64,000 nt of DNA, from contig CAUYLG010065623.1 of the NCBI GenBank assembly GCA_963573385.1, positions 62,001 through 126,000 on the forward strand. The letters are read 5' to 3'. Of this stretch, positions 54,326-64,000 are shown one piece after another (position 1 is the stretch's first letter; every line of letters starts with the position of its first letter). A program made the translations under genes and the position numbers. The notes under the pieces are model-generated. The model did no database searches, was not told where the DNA came from, and was given only the letters and a program-made list of their open reading frames with translations. Origin of the DNA: Cacajao melanocephalus. Lineage: Eukaryota > Chordata > Mammalia > Primates > Pitheciidae.

Positions 54326-54607
54326 GGCCAGGTGCAGTGGCTCATGCTTACAATCCTAGCACTTTTGGGAGGCCGGGGTGGGTGGACTGTTTGAGCCAGG
54401 AGTTCAAGACCAACTGGGCAACATAGGGAAACCCCATCTCCACAAAACAAAAACAAAACAAAACAAAACAAAAAATTAATTAGCCAGGTGTGGCAGTGCA
54501 CGTCTGCAGAGGTGGTATACTTCTGGGAGCAAGAGGGGGGAGAATTGATGAAGCCACACTGCACTCCAGCCTGGGTGGCAGAGCAAAATCTGGTCTCAAA
54601 AATAAAA
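54326..54607 (+). mobile_element. Alu, old, with AAAAC-rich linker
   Basis: The head is ggccaggtgcagtggctcat. A middle linker at about 54443-54475 has expanded to repeated caaaa units, and the damaged right monomer ends ctgcactccagcctgggtgg then cagagc. Strongly diverged, probably an old subfamily. Confidence 0.92.
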
Positions 54608-55204
54608 TGCTGCATATGTGAATATGCATATAAGAAATGCATTTTTTCCCAGATAGGATATAGGATCAAAAGTTTAAACACCATGCAGAAGAATACGAAT
54701 AAACTAATTTTTAAAAGTTTAGCCTTTTTATCAAACAAAGAAAAGCAAACGTGTTAAGAAAATATTTTCTTCTAAGAAATTTATAAAGCTTTTTTTAAAA
54801 TCAGTAAGGCAACCCAGTCTTTAGTTTGTGGTAAGAAACAAGGGGCAGTGGGATCTAGCCGAGGAGAGAGACCCCAGCCAGGGATTATAACTCAGTAAGC
54901 AGCACATGCAATTCAAGGGGGTTTGTGTGTGTGAAATCGTCAATGTTTGCCCTTCTCTGGCCCTGGATTTCCTCAGGAGAGGGCAACTGTGGACCATGGG
55001 AGGTCAGAGGGTGTAGCTTAACTTGCTTGACTGGGCTCTACACTCCTTGATGAGAAGGGCCACCCTGCATCATTGGCCAAGTGGGTTGGAAGAAAAGACT
55101 GGAAGGTGTACAGATGAGTCAATAGCCCCAGTCAGCAGTGGCACTCCATGGGCTATGCCATTACATTCCCCAGTGGTTCCCAATCAGGCCACGGGACTAC
55201 TCAC

Positions 55205-55419
55205 CAATCTCTCTTCAAACCACTCCTTTATGTAGGCAGCTGTTGGGCCAGGGATCTGGCTCAGGAGGGCTGCTCTCTCCTGAGGAAGTTCCAGCATCTC
55301 CAAAGCCAGCCTCAAGTCCTCAATGAGATGGAGCACTGGGAAGGGGTTCACGTAGGAGGCCGGGGAAGCCAGTCCAGACTCACAAGTACCATCACTAAGA
55401 TCTGTACCTGTTTTAGTGC
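55205..55419 (-). CDS. PPFIBP2: PPFIBP2 coding exon, N-terminal segment (about residues 23-93)
   Basis: The exon is 215 bases: two bases completing a Gly codon, then 71 codons starting TKTGTDLSDG and ending KEWFEERL. The acceptor follows a CT-rich tract ending cattgcag (bases 55420-55421 give the AG) and the donor is ttg/gtgagt (bases 55203-55204). The central part, with LHLIEDLRLALEMLELPQER and AALLSQIPGPTAAYIKEWFEE, is the conserved N-terminal module of beta liprins, mostly helical before the coiled coil begins. Against the human protein as I remember it, I see TGT for TGA, CES for CEP, YVN for YMN and EERL for EESL. These need checking, but they hint at a non-human primate or variant. The upstream exon carrying the start Met was not found in the window. 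Confidence 0.93.
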
Positions 55420-55538
55420 CTGCAATGAGAGAGAGAGGTGGAAAACTCAATAAGGAGGGTGGACACCATGGGCAAGGAACTGGTAAAGAGCAAAGGTGGT
55501 GAAAAAAGGTGAAAGGGACAGGTAAGAAGCTGAGAGTG

Positions 55539-55712
55539 AGCTGGGCGTGGTGGTGCAGGCCTGTAATCACCGCTACTTAGGAGGCTGAAGCAGGAGGATT
55601 GCTTGGGTCCAGGAATTTCAGGCTGTGGTGCACAATATCATGCTTGTGAATAGTCACTATTCTCCAGCCTGGGCAACAAAGTGAGACCCCCATCTTTAAA
55701 TAAAAAAACCTA
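55539..55712 (+). mobile_element. Alu single-monomer fragment
   Basis: The text agctgggcgtggtggtgcag, gcctgtaatcaccgctactt and ctccagcctgggcaacaaag, then an A-rich tail, is about 170 bases, one monomer rather than a dimer. It may be a FLAM/FRAM-like relic or a truncated old Alu. Its A tail was the target of the U6 insertion. Confidence 0.8.
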
Positions 55713-55748
<36 letters not shown>

Positions 55749-55818
55749 TGATACAGAGAAGATTAGTATGGCACCTGTGCAAGGATGACACGCAAATTCG
55801 TGAAGCGTTCCATATTTT
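55713..55818 (+). pseudogene. U6 snRNA retrocopy (pseudogene)
   Basis: A 106-base stretch starts gtgcttgcttcggcagcaca and ends cgtgaagcgttccatatttt, full length for U6 spliceosomal RNA. I count about five differences from U6 as I remember it: gctTgc for gctCgc, gaaTgat for gaaCgat, and three in agTatggcAcctgTgc. A 14-base A run follows, and aaaaaaacct occurs on both sides, so it looks LINE-mobilised. No U6-type proximal promoter is evident upstream, where Alu sequence lies instead. Confidence 0.93.
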
Positions 55819-56104
55819 AAAAAAAAAAAAAACCTGGAAGGCCACTGGACTCCAGCTGAATCACTCACAGTGTAAACTTCCCAGAAATCATCTTTATCTA
55901 ATCTTGGGCTGGACAGTGTAAAAAGAGGGATACAGAGGTGGGTAGTTGTACCCTTTGAGACTGACATACGAAGCTCACACATTTAGGCAACTGGGAAAGC
56001 ATGGCCAGTCCTCACTAGGGACCATAAACTGCTAGTTTAGATGGTAAGATCTCATTCTTCAGCTTTTAGAATAATTTTCTTTACATTAATGTCATAGATT
56101 ACAC

Positions 56105-56555
56105 AGTTGGCCACCAGAGATTCTTTCATTCCTGTGTGCGCATTCCACTCCTCTGATAAAGGGATGGATCTTGACTCTGGGCTGGCCTGGTGACTTACTC
56201 TGATCAGTAGAATGCAGTGGAAGTGACTCTGTACCAGTTCTGGGCCTGGGCCTTAGGAGGTCTGAGAGCTTCCACTCTCTTTGACGCTAAACTGCCATGT
56301 AACAAAGCCCAGTTACCCTGCTAGAAAGATAGCCCCACCCTTCTTAGCCCTCCCAGCTGTGGTGACAAATATGTCAATGAAGCCATCCCGGATCCTCCAG
56401 CCCCCATAAGCTGCCCCAGCTGACGCCACGTGGAACGGGGAGGGGCCACACCTGCACTCAAATCATGAAATTAAAAAGAAATAAACGGTGGTAGTTTTAA
56501 GCCAGTATGTTTGGGTTGGCTTATCCCACAGCAATAGATGGCAATTACTATATTC
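56105..56555 (+). mobile_element. MLT1-type MaLR solitary LTR
   Basis: Contains gatcagtagaatgcagtgga, agtgactctgtaccagttct, ggatcctccagcccccataa and the 3' end gtagttttaagccagtatgt, ggcttatcccacagcaatag then atggcaattac. This is the typical order of an MLT1 LTR. It carries no internal retroviral genes. Confidence 0.75.
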
Positions 56556-57629
56556 ATTTTGGTGAGGGCTGAGTGAACTAGAATCTTTCTAGATCTTCCC
56601 AGTTGGGAGATCTTTATATCCCCTGACATAGGCTCTTAAATTTGTATTATGAAATATATCCATACCTCATCTCCTTATTGTGGGCTGTGAAGTCTCTGAG
56701 AGAGTCCACGTTACATACATTTAGCTGAGTTCCCAGCATCATGCACTCTACCCAGTGGACACTGAAGAGGAATCTGACCAAATGCCTGCACATATACCTG
56801 CATGAGTAGCTAGAGAGAGGGAGCTTCCATTTCCTCAGAGACATGGGATATTGGGTCAGCTCTTTCTAATTTGATATGTTCCAAATTGGACTGTTCTACC
56901 ATTCTTAAACCCATCATTTAACAACAGCAGCAGCAGCAAAACTCTCCTTTCCATGAGTTCAATGATAATATTTTTCAAATCAAAACTGGGGCAACAGTCT
57001 AACAAAGGAAGTCTGTGCTTCTTTCAGCAGTAAGAAACATTTTAGAAAATATGGTTTAGGTGGTGGAATTTCTAGGGCATTTGGATTATTTATAAGGCCA
57101 ACCAGATGAAAGATTTCAAATTAGGACTCTACTGGAAAATGTGAGCTTGGGGCCACCACATCCACGGTATGCTGCAGGCCTGACGTCCAATTCCAGGTCC
57201 CTTTACTCCTCTCAGAGCCAACCTCCTCCTTGCCAGGCAGTCTTGGGAATGCAAAATCCACACAGATGGAAACAATTACCATTTGATTGCCAGTTTGCTT
57301 TCTGAAAATGCATGATACAGGGAATTATGGATCACAATCCACAAACAAGTCAGAGGCTCTGGGGAGCCAGGAAACTGCCCAATTACCACACTGTGATGTG
57401 TGCTCAGCACTTTCTGGCTCCTACAAATCCAATTAAGAGTGGACTGGGAAGAGCCACAGCCAAACTTCAGGAAAGAGAATGGACAAAAGCAGAGCAAGAC
57501 CTCCAGTCTCCAAACCATTGCTGAGTAATCCCTCTCCATTCTGTACATACGAATTTTAAACACATAGCCATCCAGTTTCATTGTAAGTATTTCATAAATG
57601 TAGGATGAATAAGTCAGGCTAAAAGGTGG

Positions 57630-57745
57630 ATGGAAGATCTGGGTTTTCATTACCTTTATATCACTGTGTGGCCTTGGAAAAGTCTCTTCCTTTCTCTGGG
57701 ACCCTCTCTGCCCTAAAGCTTTGGGATTCTTTCCCACTATTCAGT
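57630..57745 (-). repeat. MIR, inverted (probable)
   Basis: The text agatctgggttttcattacc, ttatatcactgtgtggcctt and ggaaaagtctcttcctttct then ctgggaccc matches the complement-side MIR pattern. Confidence 0.6.
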
Positions 57746-58154
57746 GTGTCTGTGTGTACATGTACAAAAAACTTTAATTTCTATTTATTTACAACTTATA
57801 TTTCTTTTATTACTTTATCAAAACCAATAGTCAATAAATACTAGATGAGGGAAGTGAAAAGATAAATACTTTGTCTCTGAGCTAGTTGTAATGACAGTGA
57901 CAGAAAAGCATCAGATGACAAACTCCACTTGATTTTAAATTTAAGAATCAGATAAGGTTATAGGGCAGAAATCTAAGGGAAGAAGAAAATTCCAAAAGCC
58001 ACCTTTGGGCTTTGGGATATAAATGACAAAATGATATTGAATAAGCATCTATACAAGGGGAGATATAATTTTAAATTTCCTCTCAGAGGAAGAGTTTGGT
58101 AATGCGCCTCTGAGAAGTCCCCAGTGACCCATGCCTCTTAATGTTCATAATTTT

Positions 58155-58965
58155 GTGGATATTATATCATGGTTGCTCAGTGTCACCAATAGAACATGGC
58201 AGAAATGATGGAATGTCACTTCCAAGTCTAGGTGATAAAAAACACTGTGACTCCTCCTGCTTTGTTCTCTCAGGCCACTCACTCTGGGTGAAGGCTGGTG
58301 CCATATTATAATGACACTTAATCATCCCTATGGAAAAGCCCATATGGTAAGGAATTATGGCTACGTGTCAACAGACATCAAGGAACCAAGCCCTTCTACC
58401 AATGGCCATATGAATGAGCCACTGTGGAAGGTATTCTCCAGCCCAGATGTCCCCAGTCCCAGCCATAGACTGGTACCAGTCCATGGCCTGTTAGGAACTG
58501 GGCCGCAGAGCAGGAGGTGAGCAGTGGGCCAATGAGGATTACTGCCTGAGCTCTGCCTCCTGTCAGATCAGTGGTGGCATTCGATTTTCATATTGTGAAC
58601 TGCGCATGCGAGGGATCTAGGTTGCTCGCTCCTTATGAGAATCTAACAAATGCTTGGCGATCTAAGGTAGAACAATTTCATCCTGAAACCATCCCGCTAC
58701 CCTCCAGGTCCAAGGAAAAACTGTCTTCCATGAAACCGTTCCCTGGTGCCAAAAAGGTTAGGGACTGCTGCTCCAGCCCCAGAGAAGGCTTCAGATGACT
58801 ACAGCCCCAGCTAATATCTTAACTATAATCCTTTAAAAGACCTAAGCCAGAACTACCCAGCTAAACCACTCCTGAATTCCTGGCAGATAAAAACAGAGAT
58901 GATAAATGTTTGGGGTAATTTATGTTACACAGTAAAATAACCAATAAAAATAGCTGAGAATATTC
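58155..58965 (+). mobile_element. MLT1-type solitary LTR interrupted by MER1
   Basis: The left part (58155-58443) includes caatagaacatggcagaaat, gatggaatgtcacttcc, ccactcactctgggtgaagg and tgagccactgtggaagg. The right part (58771-58965) continues with cttcagatgactacagcccc, ccagctaaaccactcctgaa, ttcctggcag and tttggggtaatttatgttac. The two halves join correctly when the 58444-58770 insert and one target copy are removed. Confidence 0.85.
58444..58770. mobile_element. MER1-type hAT transposon nested in an LTR
   Basis: A 327-base element begins cagatgtccccagtcccagc and ends aaaggttagggactgctg. These terminal inverted repeats resemble the family ends cagggg(t)ccccaacc. The body has ggcctgttaggaactgggcc, gcagagcaggaggtgagcag, then ctgcgcatgcgagggatcta. 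The 8-base flank ctccagcc occurs at 58436-58443 and 58771-58778, a perfect duplication. The name MER1 is from memory. Confidence 0.9.
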
Positions 58966-59271
58966 TGAGAAGTACAATCAAGAGGGACTTGCCATGCACT
59001 GCTAAAATATGTTGCTAGAATTAACTCTTACAGAAAAAAATAAGATCTTTATTTTACACCATACACAAAAATAACACTTAGACAGACAAGCTTAAAAACC
59101 TGAGCTAGAAATATAAAGAGAAGATGGGTCAAAATTGAGTTAGAGGAAGACTTTATAGGCACGAGAGCAATTGAGCAAGTCATAAAAGAACAATAAATCT
59201 GACTAAATTAACTTATGGAATATTAAAAACAAAATTAAAAGACAAATTATAGCCTAAATAACCTACTTGTA

Positions 59272-59594
<323 letters not shown>

Positions 59595-59859
59595 CCTACT
59601 TGTAACAATCACAACAAAAGCTCAGTATAGCTTTCATATATAAAGAGACCTTATCTATCAATAAGAAAAATTCCCCAATCCACTTCTGACACACAAAACA
59701 GGTACAACATTCTTATATGGGCAATTCTAGAATTAAAAAACAGAAGTAAAATTGAAAACATGAAAAGAAATTGTTTTTACATTGGTAAACAGAACATTTA
59801 AAAATAATATTCAATTTTCACCTACGGAAATTGTTAAAAATGCAAATGCAATGATAGTT

Positions 59860-60335
59860 AATGTTGGCCAGCTCATATACTGTTCATAAGAGTACCCTCA
59901 TATGCTGTTAATAGACAGAAAGATTGACCTAATCTTTCTGAAAAGCCATTTGGCAAGATACAGGAAAAATATTCATGCCATTTGACCTAGAAAGTCCAAT
60001 TCTAGAAAGTTAACCTAAGGAAATACAGAGATGTAGTCAAAGATTAATATATAAAAATAATCTCAGGAGCATCTTAATTATTAAAAAGTAGGGGAAAATC
60101 CCCCCAAATTGGTGAATGTTTAACTCCTGGAACATTCAAAGAATATGATTCATATAGCTACATAAAAAACAATTGTCTAAAGACTCAATAACATGGGGAA
60201 ATACTTGCTTTATTCAGTAAAAAAAATTATAAATATATGTATATGTGAATATATATGGAGAAATACACAAATGTTGACAGTATTAATTTTCATTACTTTT
60301 ATAACAACTTGTTTTAAACTTTAAATTTGTTGAAT
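59860..60335 (+). mobile_element. Old L1 (L1M-type) 3' region
   Basis: The text gccatttggcaagatacagg, catgccatttgacctagaaa, gtccaattctagaaagttaa, cctaaggaaatacagagatg and ggtgaatgtttaactcctgg then aacattcaaagaat follows the L1 3' region. It is strongly diverged. Confidence 0.65.
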
Positions 60336-61554
60336 ATAAGTGAGAGATTCAAGTTTGACATTTAGTTTGCACAGGACTCTAGGTTCTCTTGTTCTTTGAA
60401 AGTCCCCACGGGATGCTAGACAATATGAAAGAATTCAAGTCCTTATTTGGCAGGAAATTAAATGAGTAAATCCAGACAGGTTTCTTCCTTGTGCTGTTGA
60501 TTAGCTTTCCCTGGCTCTGTAATTGCCTTAGTGAAAGGGGAAAAACCTGGTAGTATTTTCACAGAACAATCATTTCAGAAAATCTCAGAGCAGGCCTCAG
60601 GGTGAGCTAGTCATGTACTGCTTCAGGGGGAACCTTCTGGGAACAGGACAGACTCAACTGCCAGGAGTCTCCCTTATCCACAATGAACAGAAAAGCTGAA
60701 AAAGATAACACCCTTATTTTTTCTTTTTAATGTGGAGCCAAGCTTGAAAGACAGTAAAAACCTTGGGTACCAGAAACAAAGAGTGAACTCGACAGTGAAA
60801 TTAATTCAGGCTGACTCTAGAGTAACCCACGGGCAAAAGACCCAGAGATAGGAAGGACCTGAGGTTGGTGCTTGAGGTTTTAATTCCTCCAGTGAAAGCA
60901 GTAAGTTGAAAGTGAGACCCGCACAGAAAGAAAGTATCCCAAAGTATTGCCTATTTCATAGAGGGGTCTGAAAAAATTCATTCAATGGCAGGGAAGCTTG
61001 CAGTGTGCTAAGGAGCCCCCTACGTGTTTATAATACCACATATATACACCCTCCCTCACCCCCAGTGGGACGTCAAATCTACAGGCCTCTGCATAACCAC
61101 AGGTATGGTGCCAAATTTCTACTATGCACTTACTACTGAAATCCCAAACCAGAAATCAACACACTTGCACACAAAATGGTCCAGAATAGTGCAACACCTA
61201 AAACCCAGCATTAGCAAATACAAAGTCTCCCAGGAGGCTCATTTCCACACTCCACAGACACATTCCCCACAATTATCCCCTGTAAAAAAAATTACACCAC
61301 ACTGGGAAACAAATCAAAATAAAACAATAAAATACAATAAATATAAAAATGTGTGCTCTAAAACCTGGGATTAACAGAACAAGTTAAAAGAGACAATAAA
61401 CTACTAATGCTGCATATGCCTAAATATAAGTCAAGGTTTACTCCCCATATTTCTCAGAAAAGGGTAATTCAACTTACAGTCAAGCCCTAAAAAAGTTTCT
61501 CTTTGGGGCATTCTATTATTTTGAGCAACAAAGCACTATTTAAAGTAGCACAAA

Positions 61555-61735
61555 TCTTTTCAACTTTCAATGAGCATTGAAGTTACCTGGGGAGTTTTAC
61601 AAACTACAGATGCCTGGGCCTGCCTCCAGGGATTCTAATTTAATTGGTTTGAGGTATGACCTGGGGTAATAAAAAGTTTCCCAGGTGATACTAAAATGAT
61701 GCCTAAGTGGAAGCCATGGCACTAGCAGATCACCT
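61555..61735. mobile_element. MER5-type DNA transposon
   Basis: Contains tgaagttacctggggagttt, acagatgcctgggcctgcct, cagggattctaatttaattg and tttcccaggtgatactaaaa. This is a MER5A-like layout. Confidence 0.7.
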
Positions 61736-61882
61736 CAATCAAGTCTAGCTCTGATGGTTACAGAGGTCACCTGAGAATTTTTACTTTAAGGCAGAAAAAA
61801 CAAAATTTAATACAGATTTAGTAATTATTTTTGAGGATAAGACCACATACAATGCAAGTGCTATAGGGTTTTATTGGAAGCC

Positions 61883-62185
61883 TTTTTTTTTTTTTTTTTG
61901 AGATGGAGTCTCGCTCCTCACTGTTGCCCAGGCTGGAGTGTAGTGGCTCGATCTTGGCTCACAGCAACCTCTGCCTCCAGGGGTTCCAGAGATTCTCCTG
62001 CCTCAGCATCCCGAGTAGCTGGGACTACAGGTATGCACCACCATGCCTGGCTAATTTTTGTATTTTTCAGTAGAGACGGGTTTCATCATATTGGCCAGGC
62101 TGGGCTCGAACTCTTGACCTCGTGGATCTACCCGCCTCAGCCTCTCAAAGTGCTGGGATTACAGGTGTTAGCCACCGTGCCTGAG
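61883..62185 (-). mobile_element. Alu, inverted
   Basis: It begins with a T tract and gagatggagtctcgctcctc and ends gttagccaccgtgcctgag. Both monomers are present. The flanks gaagcctttt (left) and gaaagcctttt (right) form a near-perfect target duplication. Confidence 0.96.
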
Positions 62186-62264
62186 TGAAAGCCTTTTAAT
62201 GATTGCTTTCAAAAGCATATAGGTATGTATGTGGTAGTGACTGGGGTTGTTCAGATATTTTGTT

Positions 62265-62590
62265 CTCCTCTACTTGTATTCATAGCAAGCTTGCAGTTCT
62301 GTCCCTTGAAGTCACTCAGGGTCACATAACTTCCTCTGACCAATAAACAGAAACTACATATATCACTGTGGGAGAAAGTCACAAGTCCCCACATATCTTC
62401 CACCTTCCCTGACTTCTGGCAATAGTGGAGACTCAATCAGCCTGTATTCAAGTGAAGATGACAAGGACCAGAGCTCTTGGCAAATCTCAGGGAATTTGCA
62501 ATGTATACAAAAAACAAACCTTTGTGTTTCAAACTACTGACATTTCAGCAGTTTCTCACTGCAACATAACTTAGCCTATCTTCATTCATG
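62265..62590 (+). mobile_element. MLT1/MST-like LTR fragment
   Basis: Contains gagaaagtcacaagtcccca, aagtgaagatgacaaggacc, ctttgtgtttcaaactactg and cactgcaacataacttagcc then tatcttcattc. The last part resembles the LTR end 'taagccattgaggttttgg...gcagcaatagcctag', so a MaLR LTR is likely. Confidence 0.5.
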
Positions 62591-62764
62591 CAAAATATGT
62601 ATGTTGTACAATTAAGACACATAGACAAGATAAACTTTTAAAGTATGATCTTTTACCATGTAAATAGAGTTTGGCATGAGATGAAACAGCTGATGACAGC
62701 ATCATATGTGAATTTTAAAAAGGTTGTATTTAAAACAATTTCCAAGTAAGGATACTGTGTTCTA

Positions 62765-62925
62765 AAACCTTGCCACTTAAAAGTGGGGTCCACATGAGTA
62801 GCAATAGCAAAATCTCAGAATTGATTAGAAATACAGAGTCCTGAATCCCATCCCAGACCTACAGATATGAATCTGCATCCCCAAATGCTCTGCAACTGCT
62901 CTAGAATGCTAGGATTGTTCAAAAA
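62765..62925. mobile_element. MER5-type DNA transposon
   Basis: Contains agtggggtccacatgagtag, gattagaaatacagagtcct, gaatcccatcccagacctac and gaatctgcatccccaaatgc, a diverged MER5A-like sequence read from the opposite end. Confidence 0.55.
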
Positions 62926-62989
62926 GGGCTCTCTTAATGATAGAAACAAAGTATAAAAAGCTTGAATAAAATTATTTCATAAAATGTGC

Positions 62990-63152
62990 CCGTAGTGGGA
63001 ATGGTGGCAGGCACCTGTAATCCCAGTTACTCAGGAGGCTGAGAATTGCTTGAACCCAGGACGCAGAGGTTGCAGTGAGCCAAGATTGCGATACTGTACT
63101 CCAGCCTGGGCGACAGAGCAAGACTGTGTCTCAAAAAATAAACAAAAAAAAA
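62990..63152 (+). mobile_element. Alu fragment (right monomer)
   Basis: The text ggcaggcacctgtaatccca, gttactcaggaggctgagaa, ttgcttgaacccaggacgca and ctccagcctgggcgacagag, then a caaaaaataaacaaaaaaaaa tail, is one monomer, with the usual ggcagga segment missing after ctgag. Confidence 0.9.
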
Positions 63153-63439
63153 GTGCCAGTGAGACAACAATTTCATAAATTAACATATTATTTTGAATTA
63201 TTGAAAGCCTTTTAATTAGTGCTTAAACATGTAACTAAATCAATACATTAATATTAATATTATGTGTAAATATTTGGTCTATTTGGGAATATATTTGGGA
63301 ATATTTGATATGTTTTACGTAATTAAAAGAGAAAAGGAAGAAATAAAAACCTTAATGAAAGAAAAGGAAATAATGATTTAAAAAATAGAAAAATTTGAAA
63401 AAAAAAAACCAAAATAAAGAATGCAGCCAAACAAATTAA

Positions 63440-64000
63440 AAATTAAGTAAGGTTATTTATAGCAGATGAGAGAATTACTGGAGAGGAAGACAGACCTGAA
63501 GAATGCTGCATAATATAAGTCAAAAACATAAAAGAAGAGTTAGAAAGCATGGAGTTAAAGAAGAATGACAAGGTCCAACACAGTTCTTTAGGAATTCCAG
63601 AAGAATACAGAGGATAAAGCAGAGGCAACAAAGAGAAAATGGCTATGAATTTTTCAGAACGGAAAAGTTGAGTTCTCTCAGTTTAAAGACACACACTGAG
63701 TCCCACAAATGATACATCAAAACAAATCCACCCAAGAAACAACACAGTGAAACTGAAGAACACTGAAGAGGAAGTTTAAAAGCAACCAGAGACAGAAGAC
63801 AGAAACAGATTGTCAGACTTCTCATCAGCAATGAATCACTGTGACCACAAAATAATACCTATGAATAGTGACCAACCTACAATACTGTACAAGATAAACT
63901 ATTATTCAAGATTATGAACATTTAAGAACATTTTCAAATGATGACTAATACAATCTATTACTATCAATTTTAAGGAAGAAAACCGTACCATTAAAAAAAA
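63440..64000 (+). mobile_element. Old L1-type sequence (probable)
   Basis: Phrases such as ttaggaattccagaagaata, gaatttttcagaacggaaaa, aaaagcaaccagagacagaa and gtcagacttctcatcagcaa match a common segment of old L1 or related LINE elements. It is diverged, with no long frame, and continues off the right edge. Confidence 0.55.

Noticed and set aside
57276..57737. A 153-codon minus-strand open frame
   Set aside because: It overlaps an inverted MIR, reads as low-information sequence, and does not continue the PPFIBP2 protein.
61874..62188. Open frames over Alu elements, here and at 6842-7129, 38570-38884 and 47913-48179
   Set aside because: These are translations of Alu sequence, which is often open in one frame, and are not genes.

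Overview
This is a vertebrate, clearly primate, intronic-rich window. It holds more than a dozen Alu elements and fragments, plus L1, L2, MIR, MER5-type and MLT1-type repeats, and no long open reading frames. Real coding sequence is confined to short minus-strand islands flanked by good splice sites. I read these as consecutive exons of PPFIBP2 (liprin-beta-2), transcribed right to left. The assignment rests on my memory of the liprin-beta-2 protein and was not searched. One exon (55205-55419) seems to differ from the human protein I recall at several residues, so the source may be a non-human primate or a variant allele.

Layout, in transcript order from right to left. The first coding exon with the start codon was not found and probably lies beyond base 64000. 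Exon 55205-55419 encodes the N-terminal segment. A 27.4 kb intron follows, then exons 27692-27784, 23358-23471, 11745-11876, an in-frame 183-base exon at 4874-5056, and 1138-1230. All exons from 27692-27784 onward start and end in phase 0 and together encode the N-terminal coiled coil. The SAM-domain half of the protein is off the left edge. The 183-base exon has strong splice context but is absent from the protein as I remember it, so it looks like an alternatively spliced cassette. It would insert a 33-residue helical segment plus a 28-residue polar, Cys-containing segment into the coiled coil.

The rest is introns. Notable contents are: a U6 snRNA retrocopy inserted in an Alu A-tail (55713-55818); a MER1-type hAT element nested in an MLT1-type LTR with a perfect 8-base target duplication (58444-58770); an Alu array with an extra monomer (26021-26450); an L1 3' end with a 15-base target duplication (30523-30754); a GT-rich minisatellite (16919-17125); CA repeats (43673-43728); several perfect short hairpins; and an exact 25-base repeat pair 312 bases apart near 49.6-49.9 kb. 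A possible minus-strand retrocopy (34732-35710) and a possible internal first exon (about 43.99-44.17 kb) are offered only tentatively. I saw no CRISPR array, operon, phage or other microbial system.
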